64,000 bases of DNA, taken from NCBI GenBank assembly GCA_001913845.2, contig MKGP02000097.1:1-64000 (forward strand), given 5' to 3'. The stretch is from Limnothrix sp. CACIAM 69d (GTDB lineage Bacteria; Cyanobacteriota; Cyanobacteriia; CACIAM-69d). This document shows, piece by piece, positions 24,975-35,741 of this stretch (the stretch's first letter is position 1; each line of letters opens with the position of its first letter). Under the pieces are notes generated by a model, which was not told the DNA's origin, did not search any database, and worked only from the letters and a program-made list of their open reading frames with translations. Both the position numbers and the translations under genes were made by a program.

Positions 24975-27176
24975 ATGGGAAAAGTTATCGGGATCGATCT
25001 TGGCACGACCAATAGCTGCGTCGCCGTTCTGGAAGGCGGCCAAGCGATCGTCATTCCCAACTCGGAGGGGGCCCGCACCACTCCCAGCATTGTCGGGTTT
25101 GGCAAGGGGGGCGAACGGTTGGTGGGGGAGCTGGCCAAACGGCAGGCGGTCACCAACGCCGAAAACACGGTCTTTAGCATCAAGCGTTTTATCGGTCGTC
25201 GTTGGAATGAAACCGACTCCGAGCGGCGTGTCATGCCCTACACCTGTGTGGCCGGGCGCGATGAGACCGTGGATGTGAAAATTCGCGACCAGTCCTACAC
25301 GCCCCAGCAGATTTCTGCCATGGTGCTGAACAAGCTGAAGCAGGACGCGGAGACTTACCTGGGGGAGGCGGTCACCCAAGCGGTGATCACGGTTCCTGCC
25401 TATTTCACCGATGCCCAGCGCCAGGCCACGAAGGATGCGGGCCAGATTGCGGGTCTGGAAGTGCTGCGGATCGTGAATGAACCGACGGCGGCGGCTTTGG
25501 CCTACGGTGTTGACAAGCAGGATGTCGATCGGGCGGTGCTGGTGTTTGACCTGGGCGGCGGCACGTTTGATGTGTCGGTGTTGCAACTGGGGGATGGGGT
25601 TTTTGAAGTGAAGGCCACGGCCGGGAATAACCACCTGGGGGGCGATGACTTTGATAACTGCATCATTAGCTGGGCGATCGAAGAGTTCAAGGCGATCGAG
25701 GGCATTGACCTGCTCGAAGACAAGATGGCCCTCCAGCGCCTGCGGGAAGCGGCAGAGCGGGCCAAAATTGAACTGTCCGGTTCCCCAACCACCTCCTTGA
25801 ACCTGCCGTTTATCACCGCCGACGAAACGGGGCCCAAGAATTTGGAAATGGAGCTGACCCGCACCAAGTTTGAAGAACTGGTGGCACACTTGGTGCAGGC
25901 CACGCTCGACCCGGTGGATCAAGCCATTCGGGATTCGGGCCTTTCGCCCGATCAGATTGATCGCATCATTTTGGTGGGGGGTTCCACTCGCATTCCCGCC
26001 GTCCAACAGGCCGTCAGCGCTCGGTTTGCGGGTCGTCAGCCCGATCGCTCCGTGAATCCCGATGAGGCCGTGGCCCTGGGGGCCGCCATCCAAGCAGGGG
26101 TCTTGGGCGGCGAAGTGCAAAACCTGCTGTTGCTGGACGTGACTCCCCTGTCCTTGGGGTTGGAAACGCTGGGGGGCATGTTTACGCGGATTGTCGATCG
26201 CAACACCCCGATTCCCACCTGCCGATCGCAAGTCTTTTCCACCGCGATCGATGGTCAAACCTCCGTGGAAATCCATGTGGCCCAAGGGGAGCGGGCCATG
26301 GTTGCCGACAACAAGAGCCTTGGCCGATTCCTGCTAACCGGCATTCCCCCCGCTCCCCGCGGCCTGCCACAGATTGAAGTCTCCTTTGAAATCGACGCTG
26401 ACGGAATCCTCAAGGTCTCCGCCGTGGACAAAGGCACGGGCCAAAAACAAAGTATCCGGATCACCAATACCGGTGGTCTGTCCACGGAAGAAGTGGAGCG
26501 GATGCGGCAGGATGCGGAAAAATTTGCAGATCTCGATCGCAACCGACGGCAGCGCGTGGATCTGAAAAACCAGATCGATAGCCTGATGTATAGCTATGAA
26601 TCGGCACTCCAAAGCAATGCCGATTTGATCGATGATTCGTTGCGCCAAGTGCTGAAAACCCAGGCTGACACCCTTGGGCGATTGGATAGCGACCCAGAAG
26701 CACGCTTTGAGGATTTACAATCGGCGTTCAATGCACTTCAGGAATCCCTGCTCTCGGTGGGTAAACGGGCTTATCAGAATTCGGACGCTGCCAACAAGCC
26801 CCCATCTTCCCCGCAATTCCCATCCCCCGCTCCCGCTCCTTCCGTGACGGGGCCAACCAGTTCAGCATTCAGTTCCCCCCCGATCGCCTCCACCCCGGTC
26901 ACAGCGCCGCCCGGGACTCCCGTGGCCACCAGTCCCGCGCCTGTCAGCGTCCCCAGCCCCAGCCCGGTTCCGGCGGTCACCCCTGCTGCGCCTGCGGTGA
27001 ACCTGTTGGCCAATGGGGATGGGAATAGCCTTTCGATGCCGGAATTGAGTGTGGATCCGCCGTCCCCGATCGCCTCGATCGCCCTCACGGATTTGGGCAT
27101 TGAGTTACCGGACGATGACGATTCGGAATACGATGACTCCACGATCGCGGCCGACTACGAGGCGATCGAGGACTAA
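24975..27176 (+). CDS. dnaK: Hsp70 chaperone DnaK
   Basis: ATP-driven chaperone. Nucleotide-binding domain in residues 1-385 ([44 protein letters not shown]), hydrophobic linker in [18 protein letters not shown], substrate-binding domain to about 505 and a helical lid to about 610. The last 120 residues are Pro/Ala/Ser/Thr-rich and end acidic ([18 protein letters not shown]). At 733 residues it is about 95 longer than E. coli DnaK; extended tails are known in cyanobacterial DnaK2/DnaK3-type proteins. ATG 24975 ([10 protein letters not shown]) is chosen over TTG 24966. The neighbouring grpE and dnaJ support a stress role. Confidence 0.95.
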   Translation: MGKVIGIDLGTTNSCVAVLEGGQAIVIPNSEGARTTPSIVGFGKGGERLVGELAKRQAVTNAENTVFSIKRFIGRRWNETDSERRVMPYTCVAGRDETVDVKIRDQSYTPQQISAMVLNKLKQDAETYLGEAVTQAVITVPAYFTDAQRQATKDAGQIAGLEVLRIVNEPTAAALAYGVDKQDVDRAVLVFDLGGGTFDVSVLQLGDGVFEVKATAGNNHLGGDDFDNCIISWAIEEFKAIEGIDLLEDKMALQRLREAAERAKIELSGSPTTSLNLPFITADETGPKNLEMELTRTKFEELVAHLVQATLDPVDQAIRDSGLSPDQIDRIILVGGSTRIPAVQQAVSARFAGRQPDRSVNPDEAVALGAAIQAGVLGGEVQNLLLLDVTPLSLGLETLGGMFTRIVDRNTPIPTCRSQVFSTAIDGQTSVEIHVAQGERAMVADNKSLGRFLLTGIPPAPRGLPQIEVSFEIDADGILKVSAVDKGTGQKQSIRITNTGGLSTEEVERMRQDAEKFADLDRNRRQRVDLKNQIDSLMYSYESALQSNADLIDDSLRQVLKTQADTLGRLDSDPEARFEDLQSAFNALQESLLSVGKRAYQNSDAANKPPSSPQFPSPAPAPSVTGPTSSAFSSPPIASTPVTAPPGTPVATSPAPVSVPSPSPVPAVTPAAPAVNLLANGDGNSLSMPELSVDPPSPIASIALTDLGIELPDDDDSEYDDSTIAADYEAIED

Positions 27177-27204
27177 GCGCCCGATCGATCCAGTTCCGAG
27201 CAAT

Positions 27205-27240
27205 TTCCAATCCAATTCCCAATCCAATTTCCAATCCAAT
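27205..27240. repeat. 12-bp tandem repeat in the dnaK-dnaJ spacer
   Basis: Three copies of TTCCAATCCAAT (the middle one TCCCAATCCAAT) in a row. The remainder of the 244-bp spacer shows no gene. Confidence 0.8.
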
Positions 27241-27420
27241 TCCGACCCATTCCAACAGTCGCCAGCCAAGGTCAGCTCTCCAAAGATTGGCCTTGGTAAC
27301 CCCCCTGATCCATAGACGGCAATTACGCCCCCTCGCCAGTTGCAGCGTCACACCCCCTTTTGTTAAGTTTCGTCTGTTGGAGTTGCCCCTAACCACCCAC
27401 ACACCGATTGAAATCGCGCT

Positions 27421-28560
27421 ATGGCTGATTACTACGAGACTCTCGGCGTATCTCGCGACGCAGATAAGGACGAAATTAAGCGAGCCTACCGTCGGTTAGC
27501 TCGGAAGTATCACCCCGACGTGAACAAAGAGGCGGGGGCAGAAGAGCGGTTTAAGGAAATTAACCGAGCCTACGAAGTGCTCTCGGAGCCAGAAATGCGG
27601 GCCCGGTACGATCGCTTCGGTGAAGCCGGTGTGTCGGGAGCCGCCGGGGGGCCAGGCTTCAGCGATTTTGGTGTGGGCGACATGGGGGGCTTCGCCGACA
27701 TTTTTGAAACCTTCTTTGGCGGGTTTGCCGGAGCTGGCGGGGTTGGGGGGCCCGGTGGTGGCCGACGACGCAGCGGGCCGGTGCGTGGGGATGATCTCCG
27801 CCTCGATTTGCGTTTGGATTTCAAGGAAGCCATTTTCGGTGGGGAAAAGGAAATCCGGATTAGCCATCTGGAAACCTGCAACACCTGCAACGGTTCCGGA
27901 GCCAAGCCGGGAACCAGCCCCAAAACCTGTGGCACCTGTGGCGGCTCGGGCCAGGTGCGCCGAGCCACCCGCACGCCCTTCGGCAGTTTTGCGCAAGTAT
28001 CCGTTTGCCCGACCTGTAACGGTACGGGTCAGGTGATTGAGGACAAATGCACCGACTGCGGCGGCCGCGGCACGAAACAGGTCACCAAAAAGCTCAAGAT
28101 CTCCATCCCAGCCGGGGTAGACAACGGCACGCGACTGCGGGTTTCCAACGAAGGCGACGCGGGCAAGGCCGGCGGCCCGCCTGGGGATCTTTACGTTTAC
28201 CTGTTTGTGAATGAGGAGGAGCAGTTCCAGCGGGATGGCATCAATATTCTGTCGGAACTGTCCGTGAGCTATTTGCAGGCTATTTTGGGGGCCACGATCG
28301 AGGTGGAAACGATCGATGGCACGGAAGCGCTGGAAATTCCGGCCGGAACCCAACCCAGCACGGTGTTAACCCTGGAAGGCAAGGGCGTGCCTCGCCTGGG
28401 GAACCCCAGCCAGCGCGGCGATCACCTGATTACGGTGCAGATTGAGATTCCCGCGCGGATCAGCAATGAGGAGCGGGAAATTCTTGAGAAATTAGCGGCC
28501 CTGCGTGGCGACTCAACCCACAAGGGGGGACGCGGTTTTTTAGGTAATTTGTTTCACTAG
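27421..28560 (+). CDS. dnaJ: Hsp40 co-chaperone DnaJ (type I)
   Basis: Stimulates DnaK ATPase and delivers substrates. Complete type I layout in 379 residues: J domain with HPD (KYHPDVNKE, about 30-36), Gly/Phe region (about 75-120), zinc domain with four CxxCxGxG units ([32 protein letters not shown], about 155-220) and C-terminal beta domains with the [13 protein letters not shown] segment. Starts at ATG 27421, 244 bp after dnaK; the small sulfurtransferase gene follows 24 bp downstream. Confidence 0.96.
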   Translation: MADYYETLGVSRDADKDEIKRAYRRLARKYHPDVNKEAGAEERFKEINRAYEVLSEPEMRARYDRFGEAGVSGAAGGPGFSDFGVGDMGGFADIFETFFGGFAGAGGVGGPGGGRRRSGPVRGDDLRLDLRLDFKEAIFGGEKEIRISHLETCNTCNGSGAKPGTSPKTCGTCGGSGQVRRATRTPFGSFAQVSVCPTCNGTGQVIEDKCTDCGGRGTKQVTKKLKISIPAGVDNGTRLRVSNEGDAGKAGGPPGDLYVYLFVNEEEQFQRDGINILSELSVSYLQAILGATIEVETIDGTEALEIPAGTQPSTVLTLEGKGVPRLGNPSQRGDHLITVQIEIPARISNEEREILEKLAALRGDSTHKGGRGFLGNLFH

Positions 28561-28584
28561 AGGACTGGAAAGGGAGTTGATAGG

Positions 28585-28860
28585 ATGGCGGCGATCGCCC
28601 TGGAACCGGATGAACAGCTTGATCTGCGGGGAACGCCCTGCCCCATCAACTTTGTGCGCACCAAGTTGAAACTGCAACAGATGGCAGCCGGGGCGTTGCT
28701 GGAAGTGTGGCTGGATGCGGGGGAGCCGATCGAGCAAGTGCCCGATAGCTTAACCATGGCGGGCTATGCGATCGAGTTTTTGGGGCCCCAACCCGAGGCG
28801 ACAGATGGTCACTTTGTGCTGCAAGTGCGCAAGCCGGCCGCTGCTGCTGCGGAGTCATGA
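28585..28860 (+). CDS. TusA/SirA-like sulfurtransferase domain protein
   Basis: 91-residue protein of the TusA fold. Key feature is LDLRGTPCPINFVRTKLKL: the Cys-Pro of the CPxP-like motif carries the persulfide in TusA. The family passes sulfur to tRNA thiolation or molybdenum-cofactor routes; which one here is unknown. An Ala-rich tail ends the protein. It begins 24 bp after dnaJ and its stop overlaps the rsgA start (ATGA, 28857-28860), so it is translationally coupled to rsgA. Confidence 0.88.
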   Translation: MAAIALEPDEQLDLRGTPCPINFVRTKLKLQQMAAGALLEVWLDAGEPIEQVPDSLTMAGYAIEFLGPQPEATDGHFVLQVRKPAAAAAES

Positions 28861-29942
28861 CTGGGCAAGCGACAACTCCCCCCTCTGAACCGACCGCGAT
28901 CGAGCGGTTAACGGGCACGGTGTTGGCCGTGCAAGCCAACTATTACTGGGTGCAGCTTGACCCTGGTTCTCCCATTCCCGACACCTGCGCCACTCAACGG
29001 TTGCTGTGTTTGCGGCGGGCCCGCCTGAAAAAGGTGGGTCAGCAAGTGGCCGTGGGCGATCGGGTGGTGGTGGTGGAACCGGACTGGCAAGGCCAACGGG
29101 GAGCGATCGAAGAAGTCTTACCCCGCCGCAGTTGGCTCGATCGACCGCCCGTGGCCAATGTGGATCGGGTGTTGTTGGTGTTTGCCCTGGCGGAACCCAC
29201 CTTGGATCCCCATCAACTGAGTCGATTCTTGGTGAAAGCGGAGTCTACGGGGCTGGCGGTCACCCTTTGTTTGAACAAACAGGATTTGCTGTCGGCGGCG
29301 GACTGCCAACAATGGCGCGATCGGCTGCGAAATTGGGGCTATGACCCATTATTGATTAGTGTTTATCAACAACAGGGACTCCAAACTCTGCATGGGGCCC
29401 TTTCGGGGCAAACAACCGTTGTGGCGGGCCCGTCCGGCGTTGGCAAATCCAGCACGATCGGGGCCTTAATTGGCACAGATCTGCGAACGGCGGCCGTTTC
29501 TGGCAAATTAGCCCGCGGCCGCCACACCACCCGCCACGTGGAGCTATTTGAGCTGCCGGGTGGTGGTCTGCTGGCGGATACGCCAGGATTCAACCAGCCT
29601 CAACTGACCTGTGGCCCCGCCGCCATTCCGGCCCTATTTCCCGAAATTCAGCAACGGTTGGCGATCGCCCCCTGTCGCTATGGGGATTGTCGCCACCGCA
29701 ATGAGCCAGATTGCGCCGTGCGTGGCGACTGGGAACGATATCCTTTCTACTTGGAGTTGCTTGAGGAGGCGATCGACTACGAAGCCGCCCAAGAGCGCCA
29801 ACGCCAAGCCGAAAGCTCCTTCAAGCGCAAAATCCAACGAGACGGGCGCGAAGTCCTGGAACCCCGGTTGAATAGCAAACGATTTCGCCGCACCTCCCGC
29901 CGATTGCAGCACCAGGCGATCGAGGAAACGGATGATCTCTAA
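28857..29942 (+). CDS. rsgA: Ribosome small-subunit biogenesis GTPase RsgA
   Basis: Circularly permuted GTPase that checks late 30S assembly. Order of motifs shows the permutation: OB-fold N-terminal domain (about 15-90), G4 LNKQDLL (about 140), G1 GPSGVGKSS (about 190), G3 DTPGFNQP (about 240), then the zinc knuckle CRYGDCRHRNEPDCAV (about 277-292) and a basic C-terminal helix. 361 residues. Overlaps the preceding sulfurtransferase gene by 4 bp. Confidence 0.95.
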   Translation: MTGQATTPPSEPTAIERLTGTVLAVQANYYWVQLDPGSPIPDTCATQRLLCLRRARLKKVGQQVAVGDRVVVVEPDWQGQRGAIEEVLPRRSWLDRPPVANVDRVLLVFALAEPTLDPHQLSRFLVKAESTGLAVTLCLNKQDLLSAADCQQWRDRLRNWGYDPLLISVYQQQGLQTLHGALSGQTTVVAGPSGVGKSSTIGALIGTDLRTAAVSGKLARGRHTTRHVELFELPGGGLLADTPGFNQPQLTCGPAAIPALFPEIQQRLAIAPCRYGDCRHRNEPDCAVRGDWERYPFYLELLEEAIDYEAAQERQRQAESSFKRKIQRDGREVLEPRLNSKRFRRTSRRLQHQAIEETDDL

Positions 29943-30072
29943 TTTGCCCGAAGCAATAGCTGAAAGATGAGCGCTGGCAGCGGGTGGCAATCTTGAGCAG
30001 CTTCAACAGCCTGAGTGATCGCCAGAACGATATGGAGCTGATCGAGCCATCGACCCGATCGGGCGATCGCCC

Positions 30073-30792
30073 CTAGGACACCGGCAACGCAAATCCATCT
30101 GGCAGGGCTGCTCCCTGCAAATCCGCTTGCCCCAGCAGGGTTCCGGTCAGATCCGCCCCGCGCAAATCCGCATCCCGTAAAATCGCCCCCGTCAGATCCG
30201 CATAGCTGAGGTCAGCACGCTTCAGATTGGCCCCCGTGAGATCCGTAATCAGAGGCGTTGCGCCGGAAATACGGCGTAAATTGGCGCGGCAGAGCTTGGC
30301 CCCCTCCAAAGATGCATGGCGCAAAATTGCCCCATTCAGTTGGCCATAGCTCAAATCTGCCTCTGCAAAGTGGGCGTGCTGCAAATTCGTGTGGTGATTG
30401 GGGGTCGATCGAAAATCCACCTCATACAAAACAGCCCCTTGCAAATCTGCCCGCGCCAAATCCGCGCCGCTTAAAATTGCCTTGCAAAAGTTGGCGAACT
30501 TCAAGCAAGTTTGCGTCAAAATTGCCCCCGTTAAGTCTGCCTCTCGCAGCGTTGCCTCGCTCAAATTTGCTCCATGTAAATTCGTTCCCCAAAGCAAGGA
30601 TTCACTGAGATCCGCCTGTTGCAGATTGCAATGGCTCAGATTGCTTTTGCCTAATCTTGCTTGCCGAAAATCCGCTTGCTTAAAATCAAACCCCTGAAAA
30701 TTCATGGCGGTTAATTCCACATCCCGCATTTGGATGAGATGGAATTTTTGTTCACCCGCTGCACCGCGCTGAATCAGTTCTTGCACGTCCAT
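30073..30792 (-). CDS. Pentapeptide-repeat protein, cytosolic
   Basis: 239 residues made almost wholly of A(D/N)Lxx pentapeptide repeats forming a right-handed four-sided beta helix (about 40-235: ADLSESLLW, ANLSEATLREADLTGAIL, ADLRGADLTGTLLGQADL). No signal peptide; the N-terminal MDVQELIQRGAAGEQKFHLIQMRDVELTAMNF is a family-like cap. Function of such proteins is mostly unknown. Alone on the minus strand between rsgA and the ArsR gene. Confidence 0.9.
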   Translation of the reverse strand: MDVQELIQRGAAGEQKFHLIQMRDVELTAMNFQGFDFKQADFRQARLGKSNLSHCNLQQADLSESLLWGTNLHGANLSEATLREADLTGAILTQTCLKFANFCKAILSGADLARADLQGAVLYEVDFRSTPNHHTNLQHAHFAEADLSYGQLNGAILRHASLEGAKLCRANLRRISGATPLITDLTGANLKRADLSYADLTGAILRDADLRGADLTGTLLGQADLQGAALPDGFALPVS

Positions 30793-30887
30793 AAAGTCCG
30801 TGATTTCCTATCGATGAATTCGGTTAACAGCCTGTTTAATCGCTAATCATGGCCGCTTGAATGGTTGCTCTGGCGCAATTGCCGCGA

Positions 30888-31283
30888 TCATCCGGGGTGG
30901 CTTTGGGCGGCCGATCGCCCTGCTCGATCGCCGATTCCCGTCGGGCCCAATTGGAACTGTTGAGCCTGTTGTCGTAGTCGATCGCCAATGCCATCGCAAA
31001 CACTCTGACAAAGCACAAACACTTTGGGATCCGCCACTTCGTAATAGGCGCTAACGCCCTTGGGCTGCCGGGACAAGATGCCCGCCTGGGTCATAATCTT
31101 TAGGTGTTTGGACAAGTTGGCTTGACTGAAACCCGTCGCTTCCGTCAGTTCCATCACGTTCATGGGCCCCGATCGCAAACAACACAAAATTTGCAAGCGG
31201 CTCACTTCCGAAAGCACCTTGAAATAGTCGGCGATCGAGGTCAAAACTTCAGGGGTCAGCGGGTTGCAATCTTGATCAGTCAT
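30888..31283 (-). CDS. ArsR/SmtB-family winged-helix repressor
   Basis: About 131 residues from MTDQDCNPLTPEVL (ATG 31283). The frame extends 33 residues further upstream but that part has no family likeness. Winged helix: DYFKVLSEVSRLQILCCLRSG, MELTEATGFSQANLSKHLKIM (recognition helix), AGILSRQPKGVSAYYEVAD (wing). Cys residues lie in ILCCL and VLCQSVC, possible metal or redox ligands, but the classic ELCVCDL motif is not present. The tail is Gln/Arg/Gly-rich. Likely autoregulated from the AT-rich spacer to its right (inference). The regulated target is not obvious: the next gene is pyrH in the opposite direction. Confidence 0.88.
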   Translation of the reverse strand: MTDQDCNPLTPEVLTSIADYFKVLSEVSRLQILCCLRSGPMNVMELTEATGFSQANLSKHLKIMTQAGILSRQPKGVSAYYEVADPKVFVLCQSVCDGIGDRLRQQAQQFQLGPTGIGDRAGRSAAQSHPG

Positions 31284-32875
<1,592 letters not shown>

Positions 32876-33066
32876 AGGTTGGATGAACGAATTGGCAACC
32901 CGATCTCGTTCAGGTGCTGCCCTGCTGTGGGATTGGCCTGACTCGATCGGGTTTTGCTGTTTTTCGATGGAGTTGGCTATTTGAATTTCGGTTGAGTTCA
33001 GGTTGAATTCAGGTTGAGTTCAGCTCCGTTGCTTCCAGATCCATCTTGCAGTGAGTTTTTTGGCCT

Positions 33067-33546
33067 ATGACCCTTTCAGTTGGCGATCTCGCTCCCGATT
33101 TCACCTTGCCCGATGGCGAGGGCAACCTTGTGCAACTGTCGGCGCTGCGGGGCCAGCGGGTGGTTCTCTATTTCTATCCCCGGGACAACACGCCCGGTTG
33201 CACCAAAGAGGCCTGCGGTTTCCGCGATCATCACGCTGAATTTCAAGCAGCAAACACCGTGATCTTGGGTATCAGTGCAGACGACGCAAAAGCTCACCAG
33301 AAATTCACTCAAAAATTTTCACTTCCCTTTCCGTTACTCTGCGATCTCGATGGTTCCGTCGCCACAGCCTATGAGAGCTATGGCCCGAAAAAATTCATGG
33401 GCAAAGAATATATCGGAGTTTTCCGACAGACTTTCGTTATTGGGGTAGATGGTAGGATTGAGCAAATCTATCGGAAAGTGAAGCCTGAAATTCATCCAGC
33501 TCAGGTTCTCGCTGACCTCTCACCCTCGTTGGCATCCCCTGAATGA
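33067..33546 (+). CDS. bcp: Thiol peroxidase of the Bcp/PrxQ type
   Basis: Thioredoxin-dependent peroxiredoxin reducing H2O2 and alkyl hydroperoxides. 159 residues. Peroxidatic Cys and resolving Cys five residues apart in DNTPGCTKEACGFRD (atypical 2-Cys PrxQ); thioredoxin fold from DLAPDFTLPDGEGN to FVIGVDGRIEQIY. No transit or signal peptide. Start ATG 33067. Confidence 0.95.
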   Translation: MTLSVGDLAPDFTLPDGEGNLVQLSALRGQRVVLYFYPRDNTPGCTKEACGFRDHHAEFQAANTVILGISADDAKAHQKFTQKFSLPFPLLCDLDGSVATAYESYGPKKFMGKEYIGVFRQTFVIGVDGRIEQIYRKVKPEIHPAQVLADLSPSLASPE

Positions 33547-33562
33547 ACTGGGAAGTTTGGCC

Positions 33563-34036
33563 GTGACCGGTTTTCGTCCTTGGGCCCAAGTTTGGCGCTA
33601 TGTCAAAACGGTTTTGGGCGTGGTGTTTCGCCATCCCCTGGTGGGTGTGACGATGATTCCGGTGATGCCGGATGGCCGGTTCGTGCTGGTGAAACGGCGG
33701 GACAATGGCCTTTGGTCGCTGCCCGGTGGTTTGGTGGATTGGGGCGACACGATCGCTTCGACCATTCACCGTGAGTTGGCGGAGGAAACGGGTCTCACCG
33801 TTGTGGCGGTGGGGCGGTTAGTGGGGGTTTATTCGGCATTTGACCGCGACCCTCGGATCCATGCCGTGAACATTTCCGTGGAAGTGCAGGTGACTGGGGC
33901 GATCGCCCCGGTGGATCAACTGGAAATCGCAGAAGTGGGCTTGTTTGCGCCAAGTTCGATCGGAGGGATGTTGTTGGCGCACGATCATGCGAGACAAGTC
34001 CAGGATTATTTCAGAGGCCAAGCCGTTGTGGATTAA
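33563..34036 (+). CDS. NUDIX hydrolase
   Basis: Pyrophosphohydrolase on nucleoside diphosphate-linked substrates; substrate unknown. Nudix box: GGLVDWGDTIASTIHRELAEETGL with the required Gly, Arg-Glu and Glu-Glu residues. About 157 residues. GTG 33563 follows GGGAAG by about 7 nt; a TTG at 33557 is also in frame. Overlaps the start of the next hydrolase gene. Confidence 0.88.
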   Translation: MTGFRPWAQVWRYVKTVLGVVFRHPLVGVTMIPVMPDGRFVLVKRRDNGLWSLPGGLVDWGDTIASTIHRELAEETGLTVVAVGRLVGVYSAFDRDPRIHAVNISVEVQVTGAIAPVDQLEIAEVGLFAPSSIGGMLLAHDHARQVQDYFRGQAVVD

Positions 34037-34826
34037 ACCCCAGGAAGCGGCCCAACTGGTGCGTAATGCCCGAATGCGGTTGCCGCGAGGGGATTGGTTT
34101 TGGCGAGAGGCGGGAAAGCCGAACTCGCTGGCGGTGGTTTGTTTGCACGGGGCGGCCCATGACGGCGGCCAGTGGCAGGGACTTTTGGAAGCCTTGGGGC
34201 GATCGACCCATTGCCTTGCGCCGGACTTGCCCGGAGTGGGGGAGTCGGGGCGGCAGCGCTGGGAGTCGTTGTCGGGGTTGCTGGCGGCGATCGATGAGTG
34301 GTTGGACGCGCTGCGGGTCGATCGGCTGTGGCTGTTGGGAGCCGACTTGGGCGCTTGGATCGCCATCAGCTATGCCCTGTATCGTCCCCAGCGTGTGTTG
34401 GGGGTGTTGCTGGTGGATCCGGAGCAAACCCTGAAAGGCGCTCAATTACGATTCCGGTGGCCGCAGTTGGGTTCCCCCCGTCGCAGGCGACAAACAGCGG
34501 CCCCATCCTTGCTGAAGCGAGCGGTTCGATCGCCTGAATCACCGATCAATCTGGAATGGGGCAAAGTTCGGGCCGAAATTCTGGAAACGAAGAATTGGGA
34601 TAGCCTGGTTTGTCCGGTTTGGACGTTGCGGGCTGTGCGCGAAACCGGGCGCGATCGGGGACGTTCGGCCAAGGGGCCCCACGCGGCTTGGCTGGCCCGC
34701 ACGCGACAGGCTTTTTTGCCCCTGGAAGGGGAACAACGCATTCAGGAAGCGCCGGAATTGGTGGCGGAAATGATCGCTAGAACGATTGCCAATCCCCGAT
34801 CGCCCATTTTGCAACTGGATCTCTAG
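33990..34826 (+). CDS. Alpha/beta-hydrolase fold protein with Asp in the nucleophile elbow
   Basis: Alpha/beta hydrolase recognised by VVCLHGAAHDGGQW (oxyanion HG loop), CLAPDLPGVGESG and the elbow LLGADLGAWIAISYALYRPQRVLGVLLVDPE. The elbow has Asp (G-A-D-L-G) in place of the usual Ser, as in haloalkane dehalogenases and epoxide hydrolases. The expected C-terminal His is not evident (GEQRIQEAPELV). Activity is thus uncertain: either an Asp-nucleophile enzyme or an inactive member. Start uncertain: ATG 33990 overlaps the NUDIX gene by 47 bp; later starts at a GTG near 34061 or the ATG at 34075 would avoid the overlap. Confidence 0.75.
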   Translation, partial: RDKSRIISEAKPLWIKPQEAAQLVRNARMRLPRGDWFWREAGKPNSLAVVCLHGAAHDGGQWQGLLEALGRSTHCLAPDLPGVGESGRQRWESLSGLLAAIDEWLDALRVDRLWLLGADLGAWIAISYALYRPQRVLGVLLVDPEQTLKGAQLRFRWPQLGSPRRRRQTAAPSLLKRAVRSPESPINLEWGKVRAEILETKNWDSLVCPVWTLRAVRETGRDRGRSAKGPHAAWLARTRQAFLPLEGEQRIQEAPELVAEMIARTIANPRSPILQLDL

Positions 34827-34877
34827 GAGCCAAGATGGCCGTACAACCTGGGCAGTTTGGGAAACGTTAAGGCAAGG

Positions 34878-35690
34878 ATGGAACAGGGCGCACCCATGGA
34901 GGACTTGAAACGGTTGCTGGAGGCGGTCGCCGCAGGACGGGTGGCCCCTGACCAGGCCATGGCCAACCTGCAAGATCAGGGTTTTTTTGCGGTGGAAGGG
35001 TTTGCCAAGGTGGATTGGCAACGGGAACAGCGCACGGGGTTCCCGGAGGCGATTTGGGGCCAAAACAAAACCCCGGAACAGATTGCAGCAATTATGTTGG
35101 CGATGCGCGATCGGGGTGCGCCCGTGATTTTGGCAACGCGGGTTGATCGCGCGGCCTATGACCAAATTGCCGCGATCGTGCCGGATTTGTACTACCACGC
35201 CTTGGCGCGGATTTGTGCTTGGCAGTCGCCGGCCGCCCTGCGTCGCCCACTTCGACCCGGCACAATCGCCCTGGTGTCGGCGGGGACGGCTGATTTACCC
35301 GTGGCGGAGGAGGCGGCGGTGACCGCTGAGTTAATGGGATTTCGGGTCGATCGGCTCTGGGATGTGGGCATTGCGGGCATTCATCGGCTGTTTGCCCACC
35401 GCGATCGCCTGGCTCAGGCGGATGTGTTGATTGTGGTGGCGGGGATGGAAGGGGCCTTGCCCAGTGTGGTGGCGGGGCTGGTGGATGTGCCGGTGGTGGC
35501 CGTGCCCACCAGCGTGGGCTATGGGGCCAACTTCAACGGATTGGCCCCGCTGCTGACGATGCTCAACTCCTGCGCGGCGGGCGTGGGAGTGGTGAACATT
35601 GACAATGGCTTCGGGGCGGCGATCCTGGCGGGCCAAATCCTGCGCACGGCGGCCCGCATTCCCGATCGCACCTCTGAAGATCAGCCATAA
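34878..35690 (+). CDS. larB: LarB, pyridinium-3,5-biscarboxylate synthase (nickel-pincer cofactor)
   Basis: Carboxylates nicotinic acid adenine dinucleotide in the first step of nickel-pincer nucleotide synthesis; PurE-like C-terminal half. Seen: helical N-terminal MEDLKRLLEAVAAGRVAPDQAM, GFPEAIWGQNKTPEQIAAIM, GTADLPVAEEAAVTAELMG, DVLIVVAGMEGALPSVVAGLVDVPVVAVPTSVGYG, then INIDNG-like NIDNGFGAA. No larC, larE or larA lie in the window, so the remaining pathway must be elsewhere. ATG 34878 is used; ATG 34896 (MEDLKR) is equally possible. Confidence 0.92.
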   Translation: MEQGAPMEDLKRLLEAVAAGRVAPDQAMANLQDQGFFAVEGFAKVDWQREQRTGFPEAIWGQNKTPEQIAAIMLAMRDRGAPVILATRVDRAAYDQIAAIVPDLYYHALARICAWQSPAALRRPLRPGTIALVSAGTADLPVAEEAAVTAELMGFRVDRLWDVGIAGIHRLFAHRDRLAQADVLIVVAGMEGALPSVVAGLVDVPVVAVPTSVGYGANFNGLAPLLTMLNSCAAGVGVVNIDNGFGAAILAGQILRTAARIPDRTSEDQP

Positions 35691-35741
35691 GCAGCTCAGA
35701 AATAAGCGCTGATTTGGGTCATTTGCAGTGCTTTTGCAGAT

